DNA of 64,000 nucleotides from Paludibacteraceae bacterium (GCA_905233375.1 CAJOEJ010000001.1:55585-119584), one strand, 5' to 3'. Positions 39,878-49,982 are shown, numbered from the stretch's first letter. Notes: generated by a model not told the origin, from the sequence alone. Numbers and translations are program-made.

Positions 39878-41284
39878 TTATTCCACCGTGATGACGGTGA
39901 GGTAATTGTATCCGTTGACGGGATCCCACATGTTCTCGTTGGCGAGGCGGATGGAGAAACGCGGGTCGTTATGCAGCGACTCGTACGGGTCGGGCAGGTT
40001 GAGGTACAGCTTGTACTTGCCTTTCATATTGGCATCCAGCGTACAGCCGAGATCGATAACACGTTTCTCCCCTGCCATCCAGAAACGCGGGTCTTCGGAC
40101 TGCGGATAGACGTATTTCTGGTCGGGATTATCGACGCTGACAAATACCAGTTCCACGTCCCGTTTGTTGGCGGGCGCCGCAAAACCTGCGTTATGCAACG
40201 TGATCTGTGCATCAAATTTCTGACCTGCCTTGGGCTCCTGGGTCAGGTAGGCATTGTCCAATACAAAGCGGTATCCCAGGCGGTTTTCAATCTCGTCAAA
40301 ATAACCGTCATTCACCCACTGCCGGAGAACCTCCGCACGATAGGAATTGCATAAGTACGACCAGTGGTATTTTTCCATCTCTTTTACCGCATTGGCTCCT
40401 CCGGAGTATTCGCATAGTTCGCAGGTCTCGCCTCCCATAAGGGTGTATTTGGTGTCCTCTGCCCAGAACTCGCGTTCCTCGTCATTATGGTAGGTTCCGA
40501 CATCGCTCTCCGAGGAAATGAAGCAGTCGTTATGTCCCGCCCAGCGCGCTTTGATGGTCGGCTGGTACGCCTCGCCCGCCGTGAGCGGAGCTACCTCCAT
40601 TCCGTGGGAACGCAGGTAGCGCATCTTGAACTGCGGTTGGCGGAAACAGATCTGTCGGTCTGACGGTACCGCTTCCATCAAACGCTCCGCTACCGGCCAG
40701 CGCGTGGCATACGCCTCATCTTTGGAAGGATTCATCGGATAGTTGGTGGTATAATACCACTCGCCCCATACCCCGATGAAGCCCGCCTGGACGCAATAAA
40801 TAACGTCTGCGTGCTTCTTCAGGTACGGGTCAAGTTGCTCGATATGCCGGATAGCCCATTCCGGGGTGGCATCCCAGGGCTTCTCGTAAACACTCTTCGT
40901 GTATTTGTATGAAAAACGCAATATCGCCTTGGCGCCTCCCGCACGCAGCGTATTCATATTACGCTCAAATCGGTCCAGAAACTCCTGCGGTAGATCACTC
41001 TCTATATAACTCGGCGAACCGCTTGCCGTGTCGGTCATATAATACGAGTGAAGATAGAGCGTGATATTGGAAAAATCTCTGTTGGTTTCGACCGTTATCA
41101 GCGCAATGGTATCCTCCAGGTCTGCCGGGGTGTAATATTTCTGCACGTAGAGTCCGCGCTCCGGATTCGTCAGTTTCTCACTGGTCTCGGTGAAAAAGAT
41201 GGTTCCTTCCGGTAGCGGAGTCTCATGGGTACATGCCGCAAAGAGCAGCACGAACACGGAAAATATCAAATAATGGTTTTTCAT
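39878..41284 (-). CDS. DUF4874/DUF4832 family lipoprotein (glycoside-hydrolase-like)
   Basis: 468 residues with a lipoprotein signal (MKNHYLIFSVFVLLFAAC). The N-terminal half (NPERGLYVQKYYTP, ITLYLHSYYM, KAILRFSYKYTKS, HADVIYCVQAGFIGVWGEWYYT) reads as a TIM-barrel-like DUF4874 domain with a conserved GEWYYT that could hold a catalytic acid. The second half (WSYLCNSYRAEVLRQW, RLGYRFVLDNAYLTQ) fits DUF4832 with a beta-sandwich end. Such proteins occur in polysaccharide loci and are suspected hydrolases; no activity can be assigned. In the operon with SusC/SusD and GH36. Confidence 0.75.
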   Translation of the reverse strand: MKNHYLIFSVFVLLFAACTHETPLPEGTIFFTETSEKLTNPERGLYVQKYYTPADLEDTIALITVETNRDFSNITLYLHSYYMTDTASGSPSYIESDLPQEFLDRFERNMNTLRAGGAKAILRFSYKYTKSVYEKPWDATPEWAIRHIEQLDPYLKKHADVIYCVQAGFIGVWGEWYYTTNYPMNPSKDEAYATRWPVAERLMEAVPSDRQICFRQPQFKMRYLRSHGMEVAPLTAGEAYQPTIKARWAGHNDCFISSESDVGTYHNDEEREFWAEDTKYTLMGGETCELCEYSGGANAVKEMEKYHWSYLCNSYRAEVLRQWVNDGYFDEIENRLGYRFVLDNAYLTQEPKAGQKFDAQITLHNAGFAAPANKRDVELVFVSVDNPDQKYVYPQSEDPRFWMAGEKRVIDLGCTLDANMKGKYKLYLNLPDPYESLHNDPRFSIRLANENMWDPVNGYNYLTVITVE

Positions 41285-41301
41285 ACAAAAAGAGAATTTG
41301 A

Positions 41302-42060
41302 TTACTCGTCAAACGTTACTTTCAGTTTGGACTGACGACCGATCTGCTGACCATTGTCAGTAGCTTCTCCCTGTGGCAGCAGACCTACTCCGGTATAGTT
41401 GTCATCGTAGAGATCAAAACCGATCTCGAAGGCGTCTGACCATTTTTTCCAGGGAATCAAGTCACGGATCAGATAGCCTTCGATAACGCCGTCTGATACG
41501 AATTGGGACAAACTGATTTTTTCGTTGATATTGGCGATCTCCGTCCATTTCCAGTCATCTCCGCCAACCGGACCGCTCCAGTATTCTACGTGAGGAGGCA
41601 AATAACTGGTTTGATTTCCGTCATTATCCCACACGCTGCCTTCGAACAGAAGATCCTCGTTGCCTTTGTTCTGGGGACCGAACAGATCCCAATGCCCGCC
41701 GGTATTCGGATCATTGTCTGCATTCAGGTAGATATGATAACCTGCTGTTTCGTTGGGAGCGGTGATCGCTGTCGGATCAAAAGTCAGTGCATAGAAGATA
41801 CAGATGGAATCGGCATACACCTGAACTTTTTTCAGGGCAGGGAAATACGGATGCTCTGCCTTTAATTCGGCGACTGCTACTTTCGCCGGATCCAGGTTGT
41901 CCCAGTCTGCCAGGGATTTGTCCGTTACATCAATAGGAGGATTGTAACCGTCAAGGTCACCGCCGCCTCCACCGCCCTGGTCAGGGGCGTTTTGGGGATT
42001 ACATGCAGCCATTGCAATGGTTGCGAAACACATCAGTGCTAATTTCCAATTTGCTTTCAT
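41302..42060 (-). CDS. Surface lipoprotein after SusD (SusE-position, carbohydrate-binding-like)
   Basis: 252 residues. The signal ends IAMAAC and is followed by a Gly-rich spacer (DQGGGGGGDLDG), common in surface-exposed Bacteroidetes lipoproteins. The body has beta-strand segments (KKVQVYADSICIFYALTF, AGYHIYLNADNDPNTGGHWD, AFEIGFDLYDDNYTGVGLLP) resembling CBM9-type sugar-binding domains. The position directly after susD is that of SusE-like glycan-binding proteins. No catalytic motif is seen. Confidence 0.7.
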   Translation of the reverse strand: MKANWKLALMCFATIAMAACNPQNAPDQGGGGGGDLDGYNPPIDVTDKSLADWDNLDPAKVAVAELKAEHPYFPALKKVQVYADSICIFYALTFDPTAITAPNETAGYHIYLNADNDPNTGGHWDLFGPQNKGNEDLLFEGSVWDNDGNQTSYLPPHVEYWSGPVGGDDWKWTEIANINEKISLSQFVSDGVIEGYLIRDLIPWKKWSDAFEIGFDLYDDNYTGVGLLPQGEATDNGQQIGRQSKLKVTFDE

Positions 42061-42102
42061 AATGTTAGTGTTTTTTAATGGGTTAATAAATATAGTTGAT
42101 TG

Positions 42103-43821
42103 TTAATATCCTGCATTCTGCTCAATACCGCTGACAGACAGTTCGGAATTGGGTATCGGGTATTGGATATGATTTTCTGTATAAGGAACCACTTTCCATT
42201 GCTGTACACCCGGATACCGGCGGTCCATGTCTTGCTTGTTGCGATAGACATCTATCATCCGGTGTCCCTCGAACGCGAGTTCCAGACGACGCTCATCCAG
42301 TACTACTTCAAGCGCATTCTTGTAACCGTGCATGTTCGCCGTAGAGAACATACCGGCATCCGGAATCTGGGCACGGGTACGGATGGCATTGACGAATTCC
42401 AGTGCGTGTGTATCGTCGCCCTCATGAGCATAAGCCTCGGCGGCGTTGAGGATCACTTCCGCCCAGCGAAGAACTACCGGAGAAGACAGCGTAGGGCTTC
42501 CGTTCTGATAGCCGAACTTGGTCATGTAGAACTTGGGATAGGTGTTGCGCGTTTCCAGATTATAGGGCATAATGCGCACGGGGACATCCTCTCCGTTGTA
42601 ATTGGCTACGTAATACTCGGAATACTCGGCTTGTGCCGCAGGACGTTTCTGTACGGTCCACGCCCCGTCGTCATAGAATGAATACGTGTCCGTGGAGGCG
42701 TCATACGTAACCATGGCTGACATCACGTCGCGTTTTTCGATGGAGCCGGCTGTACCAACGGGGATATATACGCAGAGAGTATCGCTTGCTTTTCCGTTTT
42801 TATATTGCGGAAGGATAAATGCCTTGTATCGTACATCATCCGGATAGCGCTCATAGAGGTTCAGCAGTGTGAAGGACGGGTATATCTCTCCCCAGCCTCC
42901 ACCGTCTTTGTTGTACATAGAACCGATAGACGATTGACCTCTGTCTTCCGTCACTTCGTGCGCGATGCAGAAAAGAGTCTCTTGGGAGGTCTTCGCGTTA
43001 ATGAAATAGGAGGCAAGATCCGGATCCAATTTGGCGAGCGCTGCCTGTTTGTCATTTCCGCCTAACATCTCTTCTACCAGTTTATAACAATCCTCATAGC
43101 GCTCCATATAGAGATAGACACGGCTGAGCAAACCCCGTGCTGCTTCCTTGGAAGGATAACCGGCATTGCCGCGCGATTTGTCCATTAATTCCGATGCTTT
43201 GATGAGATCCTTTACAATTTGGTCATACACCTCACCCACGGAGTTACGTTTGGTATCGGAAGAAATCGTTGTCGTACGTAATGGAATACCCAGGTTGTCA
43301 CGCTCGCCCGGATGATAGGGCTTGGCATACAAGGTCACCAGATTGAGATGCATCAAGGCGCGCATGAAATAGGCTTCGCCTAAATTCTGCTTGTTCTCCT
43401 CTTTGGTCTCGTCCAGCGTCTCAATGAGCGTATTGGTCATATAGATGATCTTGTAACCTAACATCCACAACGTACCTACATTCTGCAGGTTGTCGGTCAT
43501 GGTGTACGTCGTAGCCTGGAACAGGGGGTCGGTACTACGACCGGACAGGCAGATGTTGTCTGCCGGAAACTCAGCCATCTGGAACCAGTGACGGCAATAG
43601 GTGTTACCACTCGGATAACCGAGATACTCTACCTCATCTTTGAGCAACGCGTAGCATCCGTCCATGATCATACCGCTCGCTTCCTTCATAATCACATCCG
43701 TACTCTGCTCATCCGACGGGTAGTAATCCATGTCGCAACTGGCGAAACCGAGCAACAAAATAAAGTACAAAGGAAGCATGTACAATGTACAACGGGCTAA
43801 TTCATTTATTTTCGTTTTCAT
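42103..43821 (-). CDS. susD: SusD-family glycan-binding lipoprotein
   Basis: 572 residues. The body has the SusD TPR-like helices (GEAYFMRALMHLNLVTLYAKPY, SKEAARGLLSRVYLYMERYEDCYKLVEEML) and the C-terminal RWAEVILNAAEAYAHEGD and EVVLDERRLELAFEGHRMIDVYR motifs. It sits on the cell surface and caps the SusC channel. The signal peptide is unusual: CTLYMLPLYFILLLGFASC is read from a DNA copy of the TACAATGTACAAAG repeat, which supplies part of the hydrophobic core. It lies 33 bp after susC. Confidence 0.92.
   Translation of the reverse strand: MKTKINELARCTLYMLPLYFILLLGFASCDMDYYPSDEQSTDVIMKEASGMIMDGCYALLKDEVEYLGYPSGNTYCRHWFQMAEFPADNICLSGRSTDPLFQATTYTMTDNLQNVGTLWMLGYKIIYMTNTLIETLDETKEENKQNLGEAYFMRALMHLNLVTLYAKPYHPGERDNLGIPLRTTTISSDTKRNSVGEVYDQIVKDLIKASELMDKSRGNAGYPSKEAARGLLSRVYLYMERYEDCYKLVEEMLGGNDKQAALAKLDPDLASYFINAKTSQETLFCIAHEVTEDRGQSSIGSMYNKDGGGWGEIYPSFTLLNLYERYPDDVRYKAFILPQYKNGKASDTLCVYIPVGTAGSIEKRDVMSAMVTYDASTDTYSFYDDGAWTVQKRPAAQAEYSEYYVANYNGEDVPVRIMPYNLETRNTYPKFYMTKFGYQNGSPTLSSPVVLRWAEVILNAAEAYAHEGDDTHALEFVNAIRTRAQIPDAGMFSTANMHGYKNALEVVLDERRLELAFEGHRMIDVYRNKQDMDRRYPGVQQWKVVPYTENHIQYPIPNSELSVSGIEQNAGY
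43762..43792 (-). repeat. Dispersed repeat inside the susD signal peptide
   Basis: AAAGTACAAAGGAAGCATGTACAATGTACAA belongs to the TACAATGTACAAAG family; read on the coding strand it gives LYMLPLYF. Confidence 0.85.
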
Positions 43822-43854
43822 AATTCTTTCATCTTTAAACGTTTGACATTCAAC

Positions 43855-46800
43855 TTAGAAAGAGATCTCTATACCACCTTGGAAGGTACGGCCCACCGGA
43901 TAATTCGAACCATACAGACCAGCAAGCGTGTTCTCGCCGGACACAAGGTTTACTTCCGGATCCATACCCGAGAACTTGGTAGCCGTCCAAAGGTTGTCCG
44001 CCGTGAAATAAATGCGGCACTTGGTCATATGCGCCTTTTTGATCAGGGAGGCGGGGAAATCGTATCCCACCATGAGATTCCTCAGACGGAAGAAACTGCC
44101 GTCCTCGAGGTAGCGGGAAGATACAGCGTTCGAATTATTGTCATTGGCGGCAACGGCTTTCGGATGGGTAGCCACATCTCCGGGTTTAGTCCAGCGGGTC
44201 CAGCCTTGCGCTGCTAACGACAACTGGTTGATATCGGTGTAAGCGCCATCGGCATCCGTCATCTCACGAGTCTGGTTGTAAATCAAATTGCCGTAGGTGA
44301 AATTGGTATTGATATGCAGGAAGATACCGTTCCAGCTGACTTGGGTGCTCAGACCTCCGGAGAATAACGGACTTGCGCTTCCTACTGCGCGGGCGTGCGT
44401 CGCGTTGTAATCATTGGTCACTTTTTTGGAACCGTCTGCATTATACTCATATTCTCCGTTTTCGTCCACTACGTACCATGTCGGATTTCCGGTGGCAGGA
44501 TCCACGCCTGCCCATTCCTTCATGTACCACGAGTAGATATCCTGTCCCTCTTTGACCTGCTGGCTTACGTTGATAGCGGTCTGCAGGAACGGCTTGTGAT
44601 CCGGCGTATGGGTCACACGGTTCTTGTTGTAACCGATGTTGAAACCTACATCCCAACGCCATTTGTTGCGGTCGAAGATATTGGCGTCAATGCGGTATTC
44701 GATACCTCTGTTCCGTACCGAACCTGCATTTTTCATTACTTTGAAGAATCCGGTTGATGGAGCTACCGGTACGTCTAACAGCAGGTCGGTGTTGTCCGTC
44801 TGGTAGAGGTCGATGGACATATCGATCCGTTTGATGAACGTCAGGTCGATACCCACCGCCGCCATATAAGCGGTTTCCCAGCGCAGGTCGGGACTGGCGA
44901 GACGGCTGGAGGAGGCGCCTACGTTGTTCTGGTACAGATTCGTCAGTGTATAGGTGGATAGATACTGATAAGGCGGGATATTGTTGTTACCCGTCACGCC
45001 GTACGAGGCGCGCAGTTTCATGAAACTAACCACCTTCTGATCACGCATGAAATCCTCGTTGCTGATGAGCCAGCTGGCAGCTACGGACGGGAAATGTCCG
45101 ACGCGGTGACTGGGCGCGAAGATCGAACTGGCCTCGGCGCGGTAGGTCGCGGTGAGGAAATAGCGTTTTGCGTAGTCATAACTTGCCTGAACGAATACCG
45201 ACCACGAAGCACCCGGAATTTCATATCCGGCTACGGAATACGGAGCAGATGCATTCAGGGCGTCGATACCGTTCGGCATACCCGTTCCGGCTGCGGTCGT
45301 ATATTCGCTGCGCCATACTCCGTACTCAAATCCCGCCATGGCGTTGAAACTGTGCGCTCCCCATTGGCTTCCCCCCTTCAGGATATTGGTCGTGCCGAAC
45401 GTCTTTGACAAGGAGTTTGTTTGTCCCAGATAGCCTTTCTTGTACGTGTCATGATACGTGCGGCGGTCGGTGTATTCGGATGATTTCGAATAGCCGGTAC
45501 TGAATGTGTTGGTGGTGGAGAAATGCAGCCAGTCGGTGAAATGCACGTTCAGTTGCAGCACGCCCGAGAAATCAAAATTATTGGATTTGGCGTAGTTGTA
45601 TTGCGCTGAATGGAGCGAGTTCCACTGCGTATGGCTGTACCACGGTCGTCCGTTGTCCGGACGCTTTTCATTGTTGATGTAGATGTAGTCTTTTGTGAGC
45701 TTGCCTGCGGCATCATATGTATATGGGCAGTCCCACGGCATCTTGTAGAACGCGTCATCGAGCATCATCCATGAGGGGGCGTAGTCAACGGACGATTTGG
45801 TGAAATCAACTTTCACGTTCATGTCCAGCCATTTGGCGATGTCGGCTTTGATGGAAGCGTGTCCGCTCACTTTCTGCATGCCTGTACCCATCAGCGTTCC
45901 TTGCTCTCCGAAGTAGTCCAGCGAGGTATAATAACTGAGGTGCTCTGAACCGCCTTTGACGGCAACGTTGTAGTTATGGATGAGTCCGAGTTTGAAGAAC
46001 TCGTTCTGCCAGTTCCAGTCCTGGTACTGAAGATAACTCTCCCAGTCTTTCTTGTAAAGCATATCGAATGTACCCGCGCGGAAAAGACTCCGTTGGAATT
46101 GATACATCTCCGTACCGTTCATCACCTTGAAGTTGCCGAACAGAGCCTGTTTGCCGCCGACGGTAGCTTTGAGATCAACGCTCACTTTGTCGCCCCGTTT
46201 GCCGGATTTGGTGGTGACGACGATGACGCCGCCCGCTGCGGCTGCTCCGTAGATACCGGTTGAACCGGCATCCTTCAATACGGAGATGGTCTCCACGTCG
46301 TTGGGGTTGAACGTACCGCCCATCACGCCGTCCACTACATAGACGGGAGCGGACGAAGCGGTGATGGATCCCGTACCGCGGATACGTATCTGCGCTGCGT
46401 CACCCGGCTGACCGCCCGCATTGGTGACTTGTACACCGGCTATCTTGCCCTGGAGCATGTTTCCCACATCGGATGTGGTGACATCGGTCAGAGCGTCGGC
46501 GGTGATGGTGACCACGGCGGAACTCAGTTCGGCTTTCTTGACGGCGGAGTAACCGAGTGACACCACTTCCTGCAGCTGTTGCGCTTCGGACTCCATGATG
46601 ACCTGCATGTTTTCCACCGCCCGCAGTTCGATGGTCTTGTAGCCGATATAGGACAGCTGCAGGGTCGCCTTGTCGGGAACCGTAATAGCAAAATGTCCGT
46701 CAAAATCGGTGACCGTTCCGAGCGATGTGCCTTTGACGAGAATACTGACACCGATGAGCGGTTCCGATCCGTCGGCATCGATGACGGTTCCCTTGACGCT

Positions 46801-46881
46801 GATGTCCGCCCACAGGGCACCGCTGCACATCAGGCAGGCAAGGAGAAGAATGGATTGAATAATGGATGGATATCTTTTCAT
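43855..46881 (-). CDS. susC: SusC-family TonB-dependent receptor
   Basis: 1008 residues with a signal peptide (MKRYPSIIQSILLLACLMCSGALWA). A carboxypeptidase-regulatory-like domain (residues ~28-115) has VKGTVIDADGSEPLIGVSIL. The plug follows, with LQGKIAGVQVTNAGGQPGD, RIRGTGSITASSAPVYVVDG and VLKDAGSTGIYGAAAAGGVI. A 22-strand-type barrel ends GRTFQGGIEISF with the usual C-terminal Phe. It imports oligosaccharides through the outer membrane with SusD, powered by TonB. No extra STN domain is present, so signalling through an ECF/anti-sigma pair is not expected. Confidence 0.95.
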   Translation of the reverse strand: MKRYPSIIQSILLLACLMCSGALWADISVKGTVIDADGSEPLIGVSILVKGTSLGTVTDFDGHFAITVPDKATLQLSYIGYKTIELRAVENMQVIMESEAQQLQEVVSLGYSAVKKAELSSAVVTITADALTDVTTSDVGNMLQGKIAGVQVTNAGGQPGDAAQIRIRGTGSITASSAPVYVVDGVMGGTFNPNDVETISVLKDAGSTGIYGAAAAGGVIVVTTKSGKRGDKVSVDLKATVGGKQALFGNFKVMNGTEMYQFQRSLFRAGTFDMLYKKDWESYLQYQDWNWQNEFFKLGLIHNYNVAVKGGSEHLSYYTSLDYFGEQGTLMGTGMQKVSGHASIKADIAKWLDMNVKVDFTKSSVDYAPSWMMLDDAFYKMPWDCPYTYDAAGKLTKDYIYINNEKRPDNGRPWYSHTQWNSLHSAQYNYAKSNNFDFSGVLQLNVHFTDWLHFSTTNTFSTGYSKSSEYTDRRTYHDTYKKGYLGQTNSLSKTFGTTNILKGGSQWGAHSFNAMAGFEYGVWRSEYTTAAGTGMPNGIDALNASAPYSVAGYEIPGASWSVFVQASYDYAKRYFLTATYRAEASSIFAPSHRVGHFPSVAASWLISNEDFMRDQKVVSFMKLRASYGVTGNNNIPPYQYLSTYTLTNLYQNNVGASSSRLASPDLRWETAYMAAVGIDLTFIKRIDMSIDLYQTDNTDLLLDVPVAPSTGFFKVMKNAGSVRNRGIEYRIDANIFDRNKWRWDVGFNIGYNKNRVTHTPDHKPFLQTAINVSQQVKEGQDIYSWYMKEWAGVDPATGNPTWYVVDENGEYEYNADGSKKVTNDYNATHARAVGSASPLFSGGLSTQVSWNGIFLHINTNFTYGNLIYNQTREMTDADGAYTDINQLSLAAQGWTRWTKPGDVATHPKAVAANDNNSNAVSSRYLEDGSFFRLRNLMVGYDFPASLIKKAHMTKCRIYFTADNLWTATKFSGMDPEVNLVSGENTLAGLYGSNYPVGRTFQGGIEISF

Positions 46882-46908
46882 GGTTCAAAAAGTTTTTCCG
46901 TGTAGTTG

Positions 46909-48777
46909 TCAGTCTGTTGGTTTGAGTTGGAGCAGGTAGTTCTTTTCGAACTTCGCCTCGATGAATGGGTGCGCTCCGTCCACGTCGTACTGCTTCGGTT
47001 CGTCCGCCGTGTATTCGACCGCCGTATAGTGCTTGTCCGCCTCCAGTCCGCGCAGCTCGATCGTGCCATCGAACGTATCGGCATAGAAAGCATAGTAGAG
47101 CGCGTCATGCTGACGGATAACGTGTGCCTCGGGGTAGTCGAACCCCCATGTATAGAGGTTCAGGTATTCTCCCCGCGCGAGGTCGTGCTCCTTGTATATC
47201 GCCATCCATTTGCGGATGAGCGCTTCTTTTTCCGGGGTGAGAACGAAAGGTCCGTCCGTCACGTCGGGGTTGTCGGCAGGGTAGGTGAACTTGGTTCCGA
47301 TGACGGAGCCCGTACCTATCTGCGAAGCAAAATCCGTACCGCCGTCCGTGAGCTCCACGTGGTCGCCGTAATAGGCGAGGTCAGGCGTCATGGCGGCGTA
47401 CGCTTTGCGTTTCATGCGTACCTGACGGGACGACATAGGGTCGGAAGCAACCGCCTGGTTGATATGCGGCAATAGGAAATAGTTGACGGCGCAGCCGCAA
47501 GGGCACACCTGAACGACGGCGTGCGGTTTGTAGGCACGCGCCTGCTGATATACTTTTTCAAAATATACCGGCATCTTCTCCGGCGCTTCCCACGGGTCGT
47601 CCAGTTCGGCTGTCTCGCCGTAGTCCGGCATGCAGCAGTTGAGATGCTGGCCGTCAATCTTGAGTCCGTCGAAGTTCCAGGTGTCGAGGAACATTTTCAG
47701 CAGGTCGCTGGTGTAGGCATCGGTCGCCTGGCTGACGGGCGACAGATACCAGCTGTCCCACCAGGTGATGAACTCCGGAGCCCACTCGGCGGTGCGCAGC
47801 AGCATCTCGGGATGCTCTTTGAGAATCTGCGTACCCGGATCGGCAGCCAGAGGTGCCCACCATAGTTTGGCTTTGAGCCCGTGGCTGTGGACGGCGTTGG
47901 TGATACGGCGCATGTCTTTGTCTCCTCCGGGGAAACGGCTGTTCGTCTTCCAGTCGCCTTCAGCGATTTGGTATCCGTCATCCACATCAACCCATTTGAA
48001 TCCGAGTTCGGTCACCTTGTCCAGCGTCCCCACCACCTCGTCGATGGTGAACGTCCGCTCGTATCCCCATGCACACCAGACGGGTTCGAACGACTCGTCC
48101 TCAGACGGTTGCATGTGTATGTTTTCGTGCGTCTGCATGTATTGGGAGAAGACACGCAAGGCATTGAAATAATCACCTTTGTGCGTGAGCCGGAACGCCT
48201 TGAAGCACTGCATCGTATCGCCCGCAGCCAGGGTCACCGGTTCCGGCAGCGTGTAGCGAAGCGCCATGGAGACCTGCTTGCCGTACCGTTTCCATTCGAC
48301 AGGCATGGAAATCATCTTCAGTACCGGCTCGAACAAACCGATGGCGATACCGCCGTTGCGTTGCCATATATCGACCATGGGGATACCGCCTCCGTAGTCG
48401 GTGTTGTTCATGCCGAGGTAGTTCTCCTTGCTGAATCCTTCGGTCACCGGCAGCACCCAGTCCAGCCGCTCGGCGGAGCTGCTCGGCTGGAGCGACCATA
48501 CGACGGTGTCTTCGGGCGTTACGACCGTGCGGCACAACTCATAAGCCTTGACGGTGACGGGCTTGCCTTCGTTCACGAAATAGGTCTCTATCACCTCCAG
48601 TCCTTCGACTCCTTCGACGGGTGTCACGGTGCGGTGCTTGACGACGCGCATGCCGTTTTCGCTAAAGGGGAATGACTGCATATCTGCTTCCTCGCATACA
48701 AGCCGCTCCGTGTCTGTCCGGGGCGCACATGCCGCAAAAGCTGCCGCTACAAGGATAATATAGAATAATTTTCTCAT
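46909..48777 (-). CDS. GH36-type alpha-galactosidase, lipoprotein
   Basis: 622 residues with a lipoprotein signal (MRKLFYIILVAAAFAAC). The N-terminal beta domain is followed by a TIM barrel: PVWCAWGYERTFTIDEVV, FKWVDVDDGYQIAEGDW, RITNAVHSHGLKAKLWWAPL, and FDGLKIDGQHLNCC, where the Asp of KID fits the nucleophile position. NQAVASDPMSSRQVRMK would hold the acid/base Asp. A short C-terminal beta domain ends the protein. It cleaves alpha-linked galactose, or possibly alpha-GalNAc, from glycans at the surface or periplasm. The KIDG variant of the usual KxD motif leaves the exact specificity open. First enzyme before susC, 27 bp apart. Confidence 0.82.
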   Translation of the reverse strand: MRKLFYIILVAAAFAACAPRTDTERLVCEEADMQSFPFSENGMRVVKHRTVTPVEGVEGLEVIETYFVNEGKPVTVKAYELCRTVVTPEDTVVWSLQPSSSAERLDWVLPVTEGFSKENYLGMNNTDYGGGIPMVDIWQRNGGIAIGLFEPVLKMISMPVEWKRYGKQVSMALRYTLPEPVTLAAGDTMQCFKAFRLTHKGDYFNALRVFSQYMQTHENIHMQPSEDESFEPVWCAWGYERTFTIDEVVGTLDKVTELGFKWVDVDDGYQIAEGDWKTNSRFPGGDKDMRRITNAVHSHGLKAKLWWAPLAADPGTQILKEHPEMLLRTAEWAPEFITWWDSWYLSPVSQATDAYTSDLLKMFLDTWNFDGLKIDGQHLNCCMPDYGETAELDDPWEAPEKMPVYFEKVYQQARAYKPHAVVQVCPCGCAVNYFLLPHINQAVASDPMSSRQVRMKRKAYAAMTPDLAYYGDHVELTDGGTDFASQIGTGSVIGTKFTYPADNPDVTDGPFVLTPEKEALIRKWMAIYKEHDLARGEYLNLYTWGFDYPEAHVIRQHDALYYAFYADTFDGTIELRGLEADKHYTAVEYTADEPKQYDVDGAHPFIEAKFEKNYLLQLKPTD

Positions 48778-48819
48778 AACTTTTTCGTTTTACCGAAATA
48801 CCGGGTACCGGGATACCGA

Positions 48820-49923
48820 TTATTTATATTGGGTTAAAATCCGTTCCGCATTGTCGTGATACAGTTTCTTGAGCACCTCGTCCGGCAGGTTGAATCCGGA
48901 CAGCGCCCAGTGGTATTCCGATTCGGGCATGTAGAAATGCTCGTCGTTCGTTTCGAGTACGCGGAAGATGGTCTGGTACATCGGAGCGTCCATGCCGTTG
49001 TCCGTTCCGAACAACACGCGGTCCTGGTACTTGATGAGGAACTCGCGGGTCGCTCTCGGTGTGTGCGCCGATTCGGCTACGCGGGCGGAGATATCGAAAT
49101 AGAGGTTCGGATATTTGTCCAGCAGCGCTCCCAGCCGCGGCAGGTCGTGCGTCATGTTGAGATAGTGGCAGGCGATGAACAGCGTGTTCGGGTTCTCGCG
49201 TACGGCGTTCTCAAAGGTCTCCATGAGCTTGTCGTATCCGTAGCAGTTGGTGGTATCGACATGCCAGGTGACGGCATTGACCAAACCGTCATTCGTCTCA
49301 TCCATAGGCAGATACATCCAATAGGGCTCGGCAATATGAATACTGATTGGCATTTTCAGTTCGGCGCATTTCTCAATAAGCGGTTTCACACGCGGGTCGT
49401 CGATATGGATATCTTTTCCGTCCGCCGGACGGGCGTAGGTGTCTCCTTCGCCTTTGTCGCCTAACTCACCGACACCGACTGCTCCTAATTCCTTGCAGCG
49501 CTCCAGTGCCGCAAGCGCATTGGCAGGCCATTCGTCCCCGTCGATACCCGTATAATCGAAGCAACACCAGAAGCGGAAATGATCCTTGTACGGCGCATAT
49601 GCCTCCACGAACTCCTCGAACGGACGACCGATCCACGAGCAGTGCATGATGGCGGTGTTGAGCACGCCGACCTCATCCATCGTCTTGCACCAGGCGGCTA
49701 TCTCCTCCTCATTGGCGGCATAGTCATGCGCGTGCATGTCGATGATGTCAAACTTGGCACGGGGAACAAAAGTCTTAGGGATATTATTCACCACCTGCGG
49801 GGCGAAATCTTTCAGCAGAATGGTGTTGACCGGATTCTCCGGTGTCTGATCGCTGGTTGCTGAGGGCTTGCATGCTGTCATCAGCAGTGCTACAGCAAGG
49901 AAAAAATAAATAACATGTTTCAT
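48820..49923 (-). CDS. Amidohydrolase-family (TIM-barrel) lipoprotein
   Basis: 367 residues from MKHVIYFFLAVALLMTAC; the start at 49923 gives a clean lipobox. The barrel starts FDIIDMHAHDYA (metal-binding HxH), continues with GAVGVGELGDKGEG, MPISIHIAEPYWMY and LFIACHYLN, and closes with VLFGTDNGMDAP, where the Asp fits the last metal ligand. This is the amidohydrolase-2 pattern. The substrate is unknown. First gene of the operon under a consensus promoter and divergent from the DeoR regulator, so its product may act on a sugar-derived lactone, amide or acid; that is inference. Confidence 0.8.
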   Translation of the reverse strand: MKHVIYFFLAVALLMTACKPSATSDQTPENPVNTILLKDFAPQVVNNIPKTFVPRAKFDIIDMHAHDYAANEEEIAAWCKTMDEVGVLNTAIMHCSWIGRPFEEFVEAYAPYKDHFRFWCCFDYTGIDGDEWPANALAALERCKELGAVGVGELGDKGEGDTYARPADGKDIHIDDPRVKPLIEKCAELKMPISIHIAEPYWMYLPMDETNDGLVNAVTWHVDTTNCYGYDKLMETFENAVRENPNTLFIACHYLNMTHDLPRLGALLDKYPNLYFDISARVAESAHTPRATREFLIKYQDRVLFGTDNGMDAPMYQTIFRVLETNDEHFYMPESEYHWALSGFNLPDEVLKKLYHDNAERILTQYK

Positions 49924-49950
49924 GGCGTCTGTTTGTTTCAATTTTGCGTG

Positions 49951-49982
49951 CAAAATTACAACTTTTTCGGGAATTATGCAAT
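49951..49982 (-). promoter_or_regulatory. Promoter of the GH36-SusCD operon
   Basis: Minus-strand ATTG, 20 bp, TAATTTTG, about 28 bp before the ATG. A TTTYGAAA dyad lies immediately upstream of the -33 box. Confidence 0.75.
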
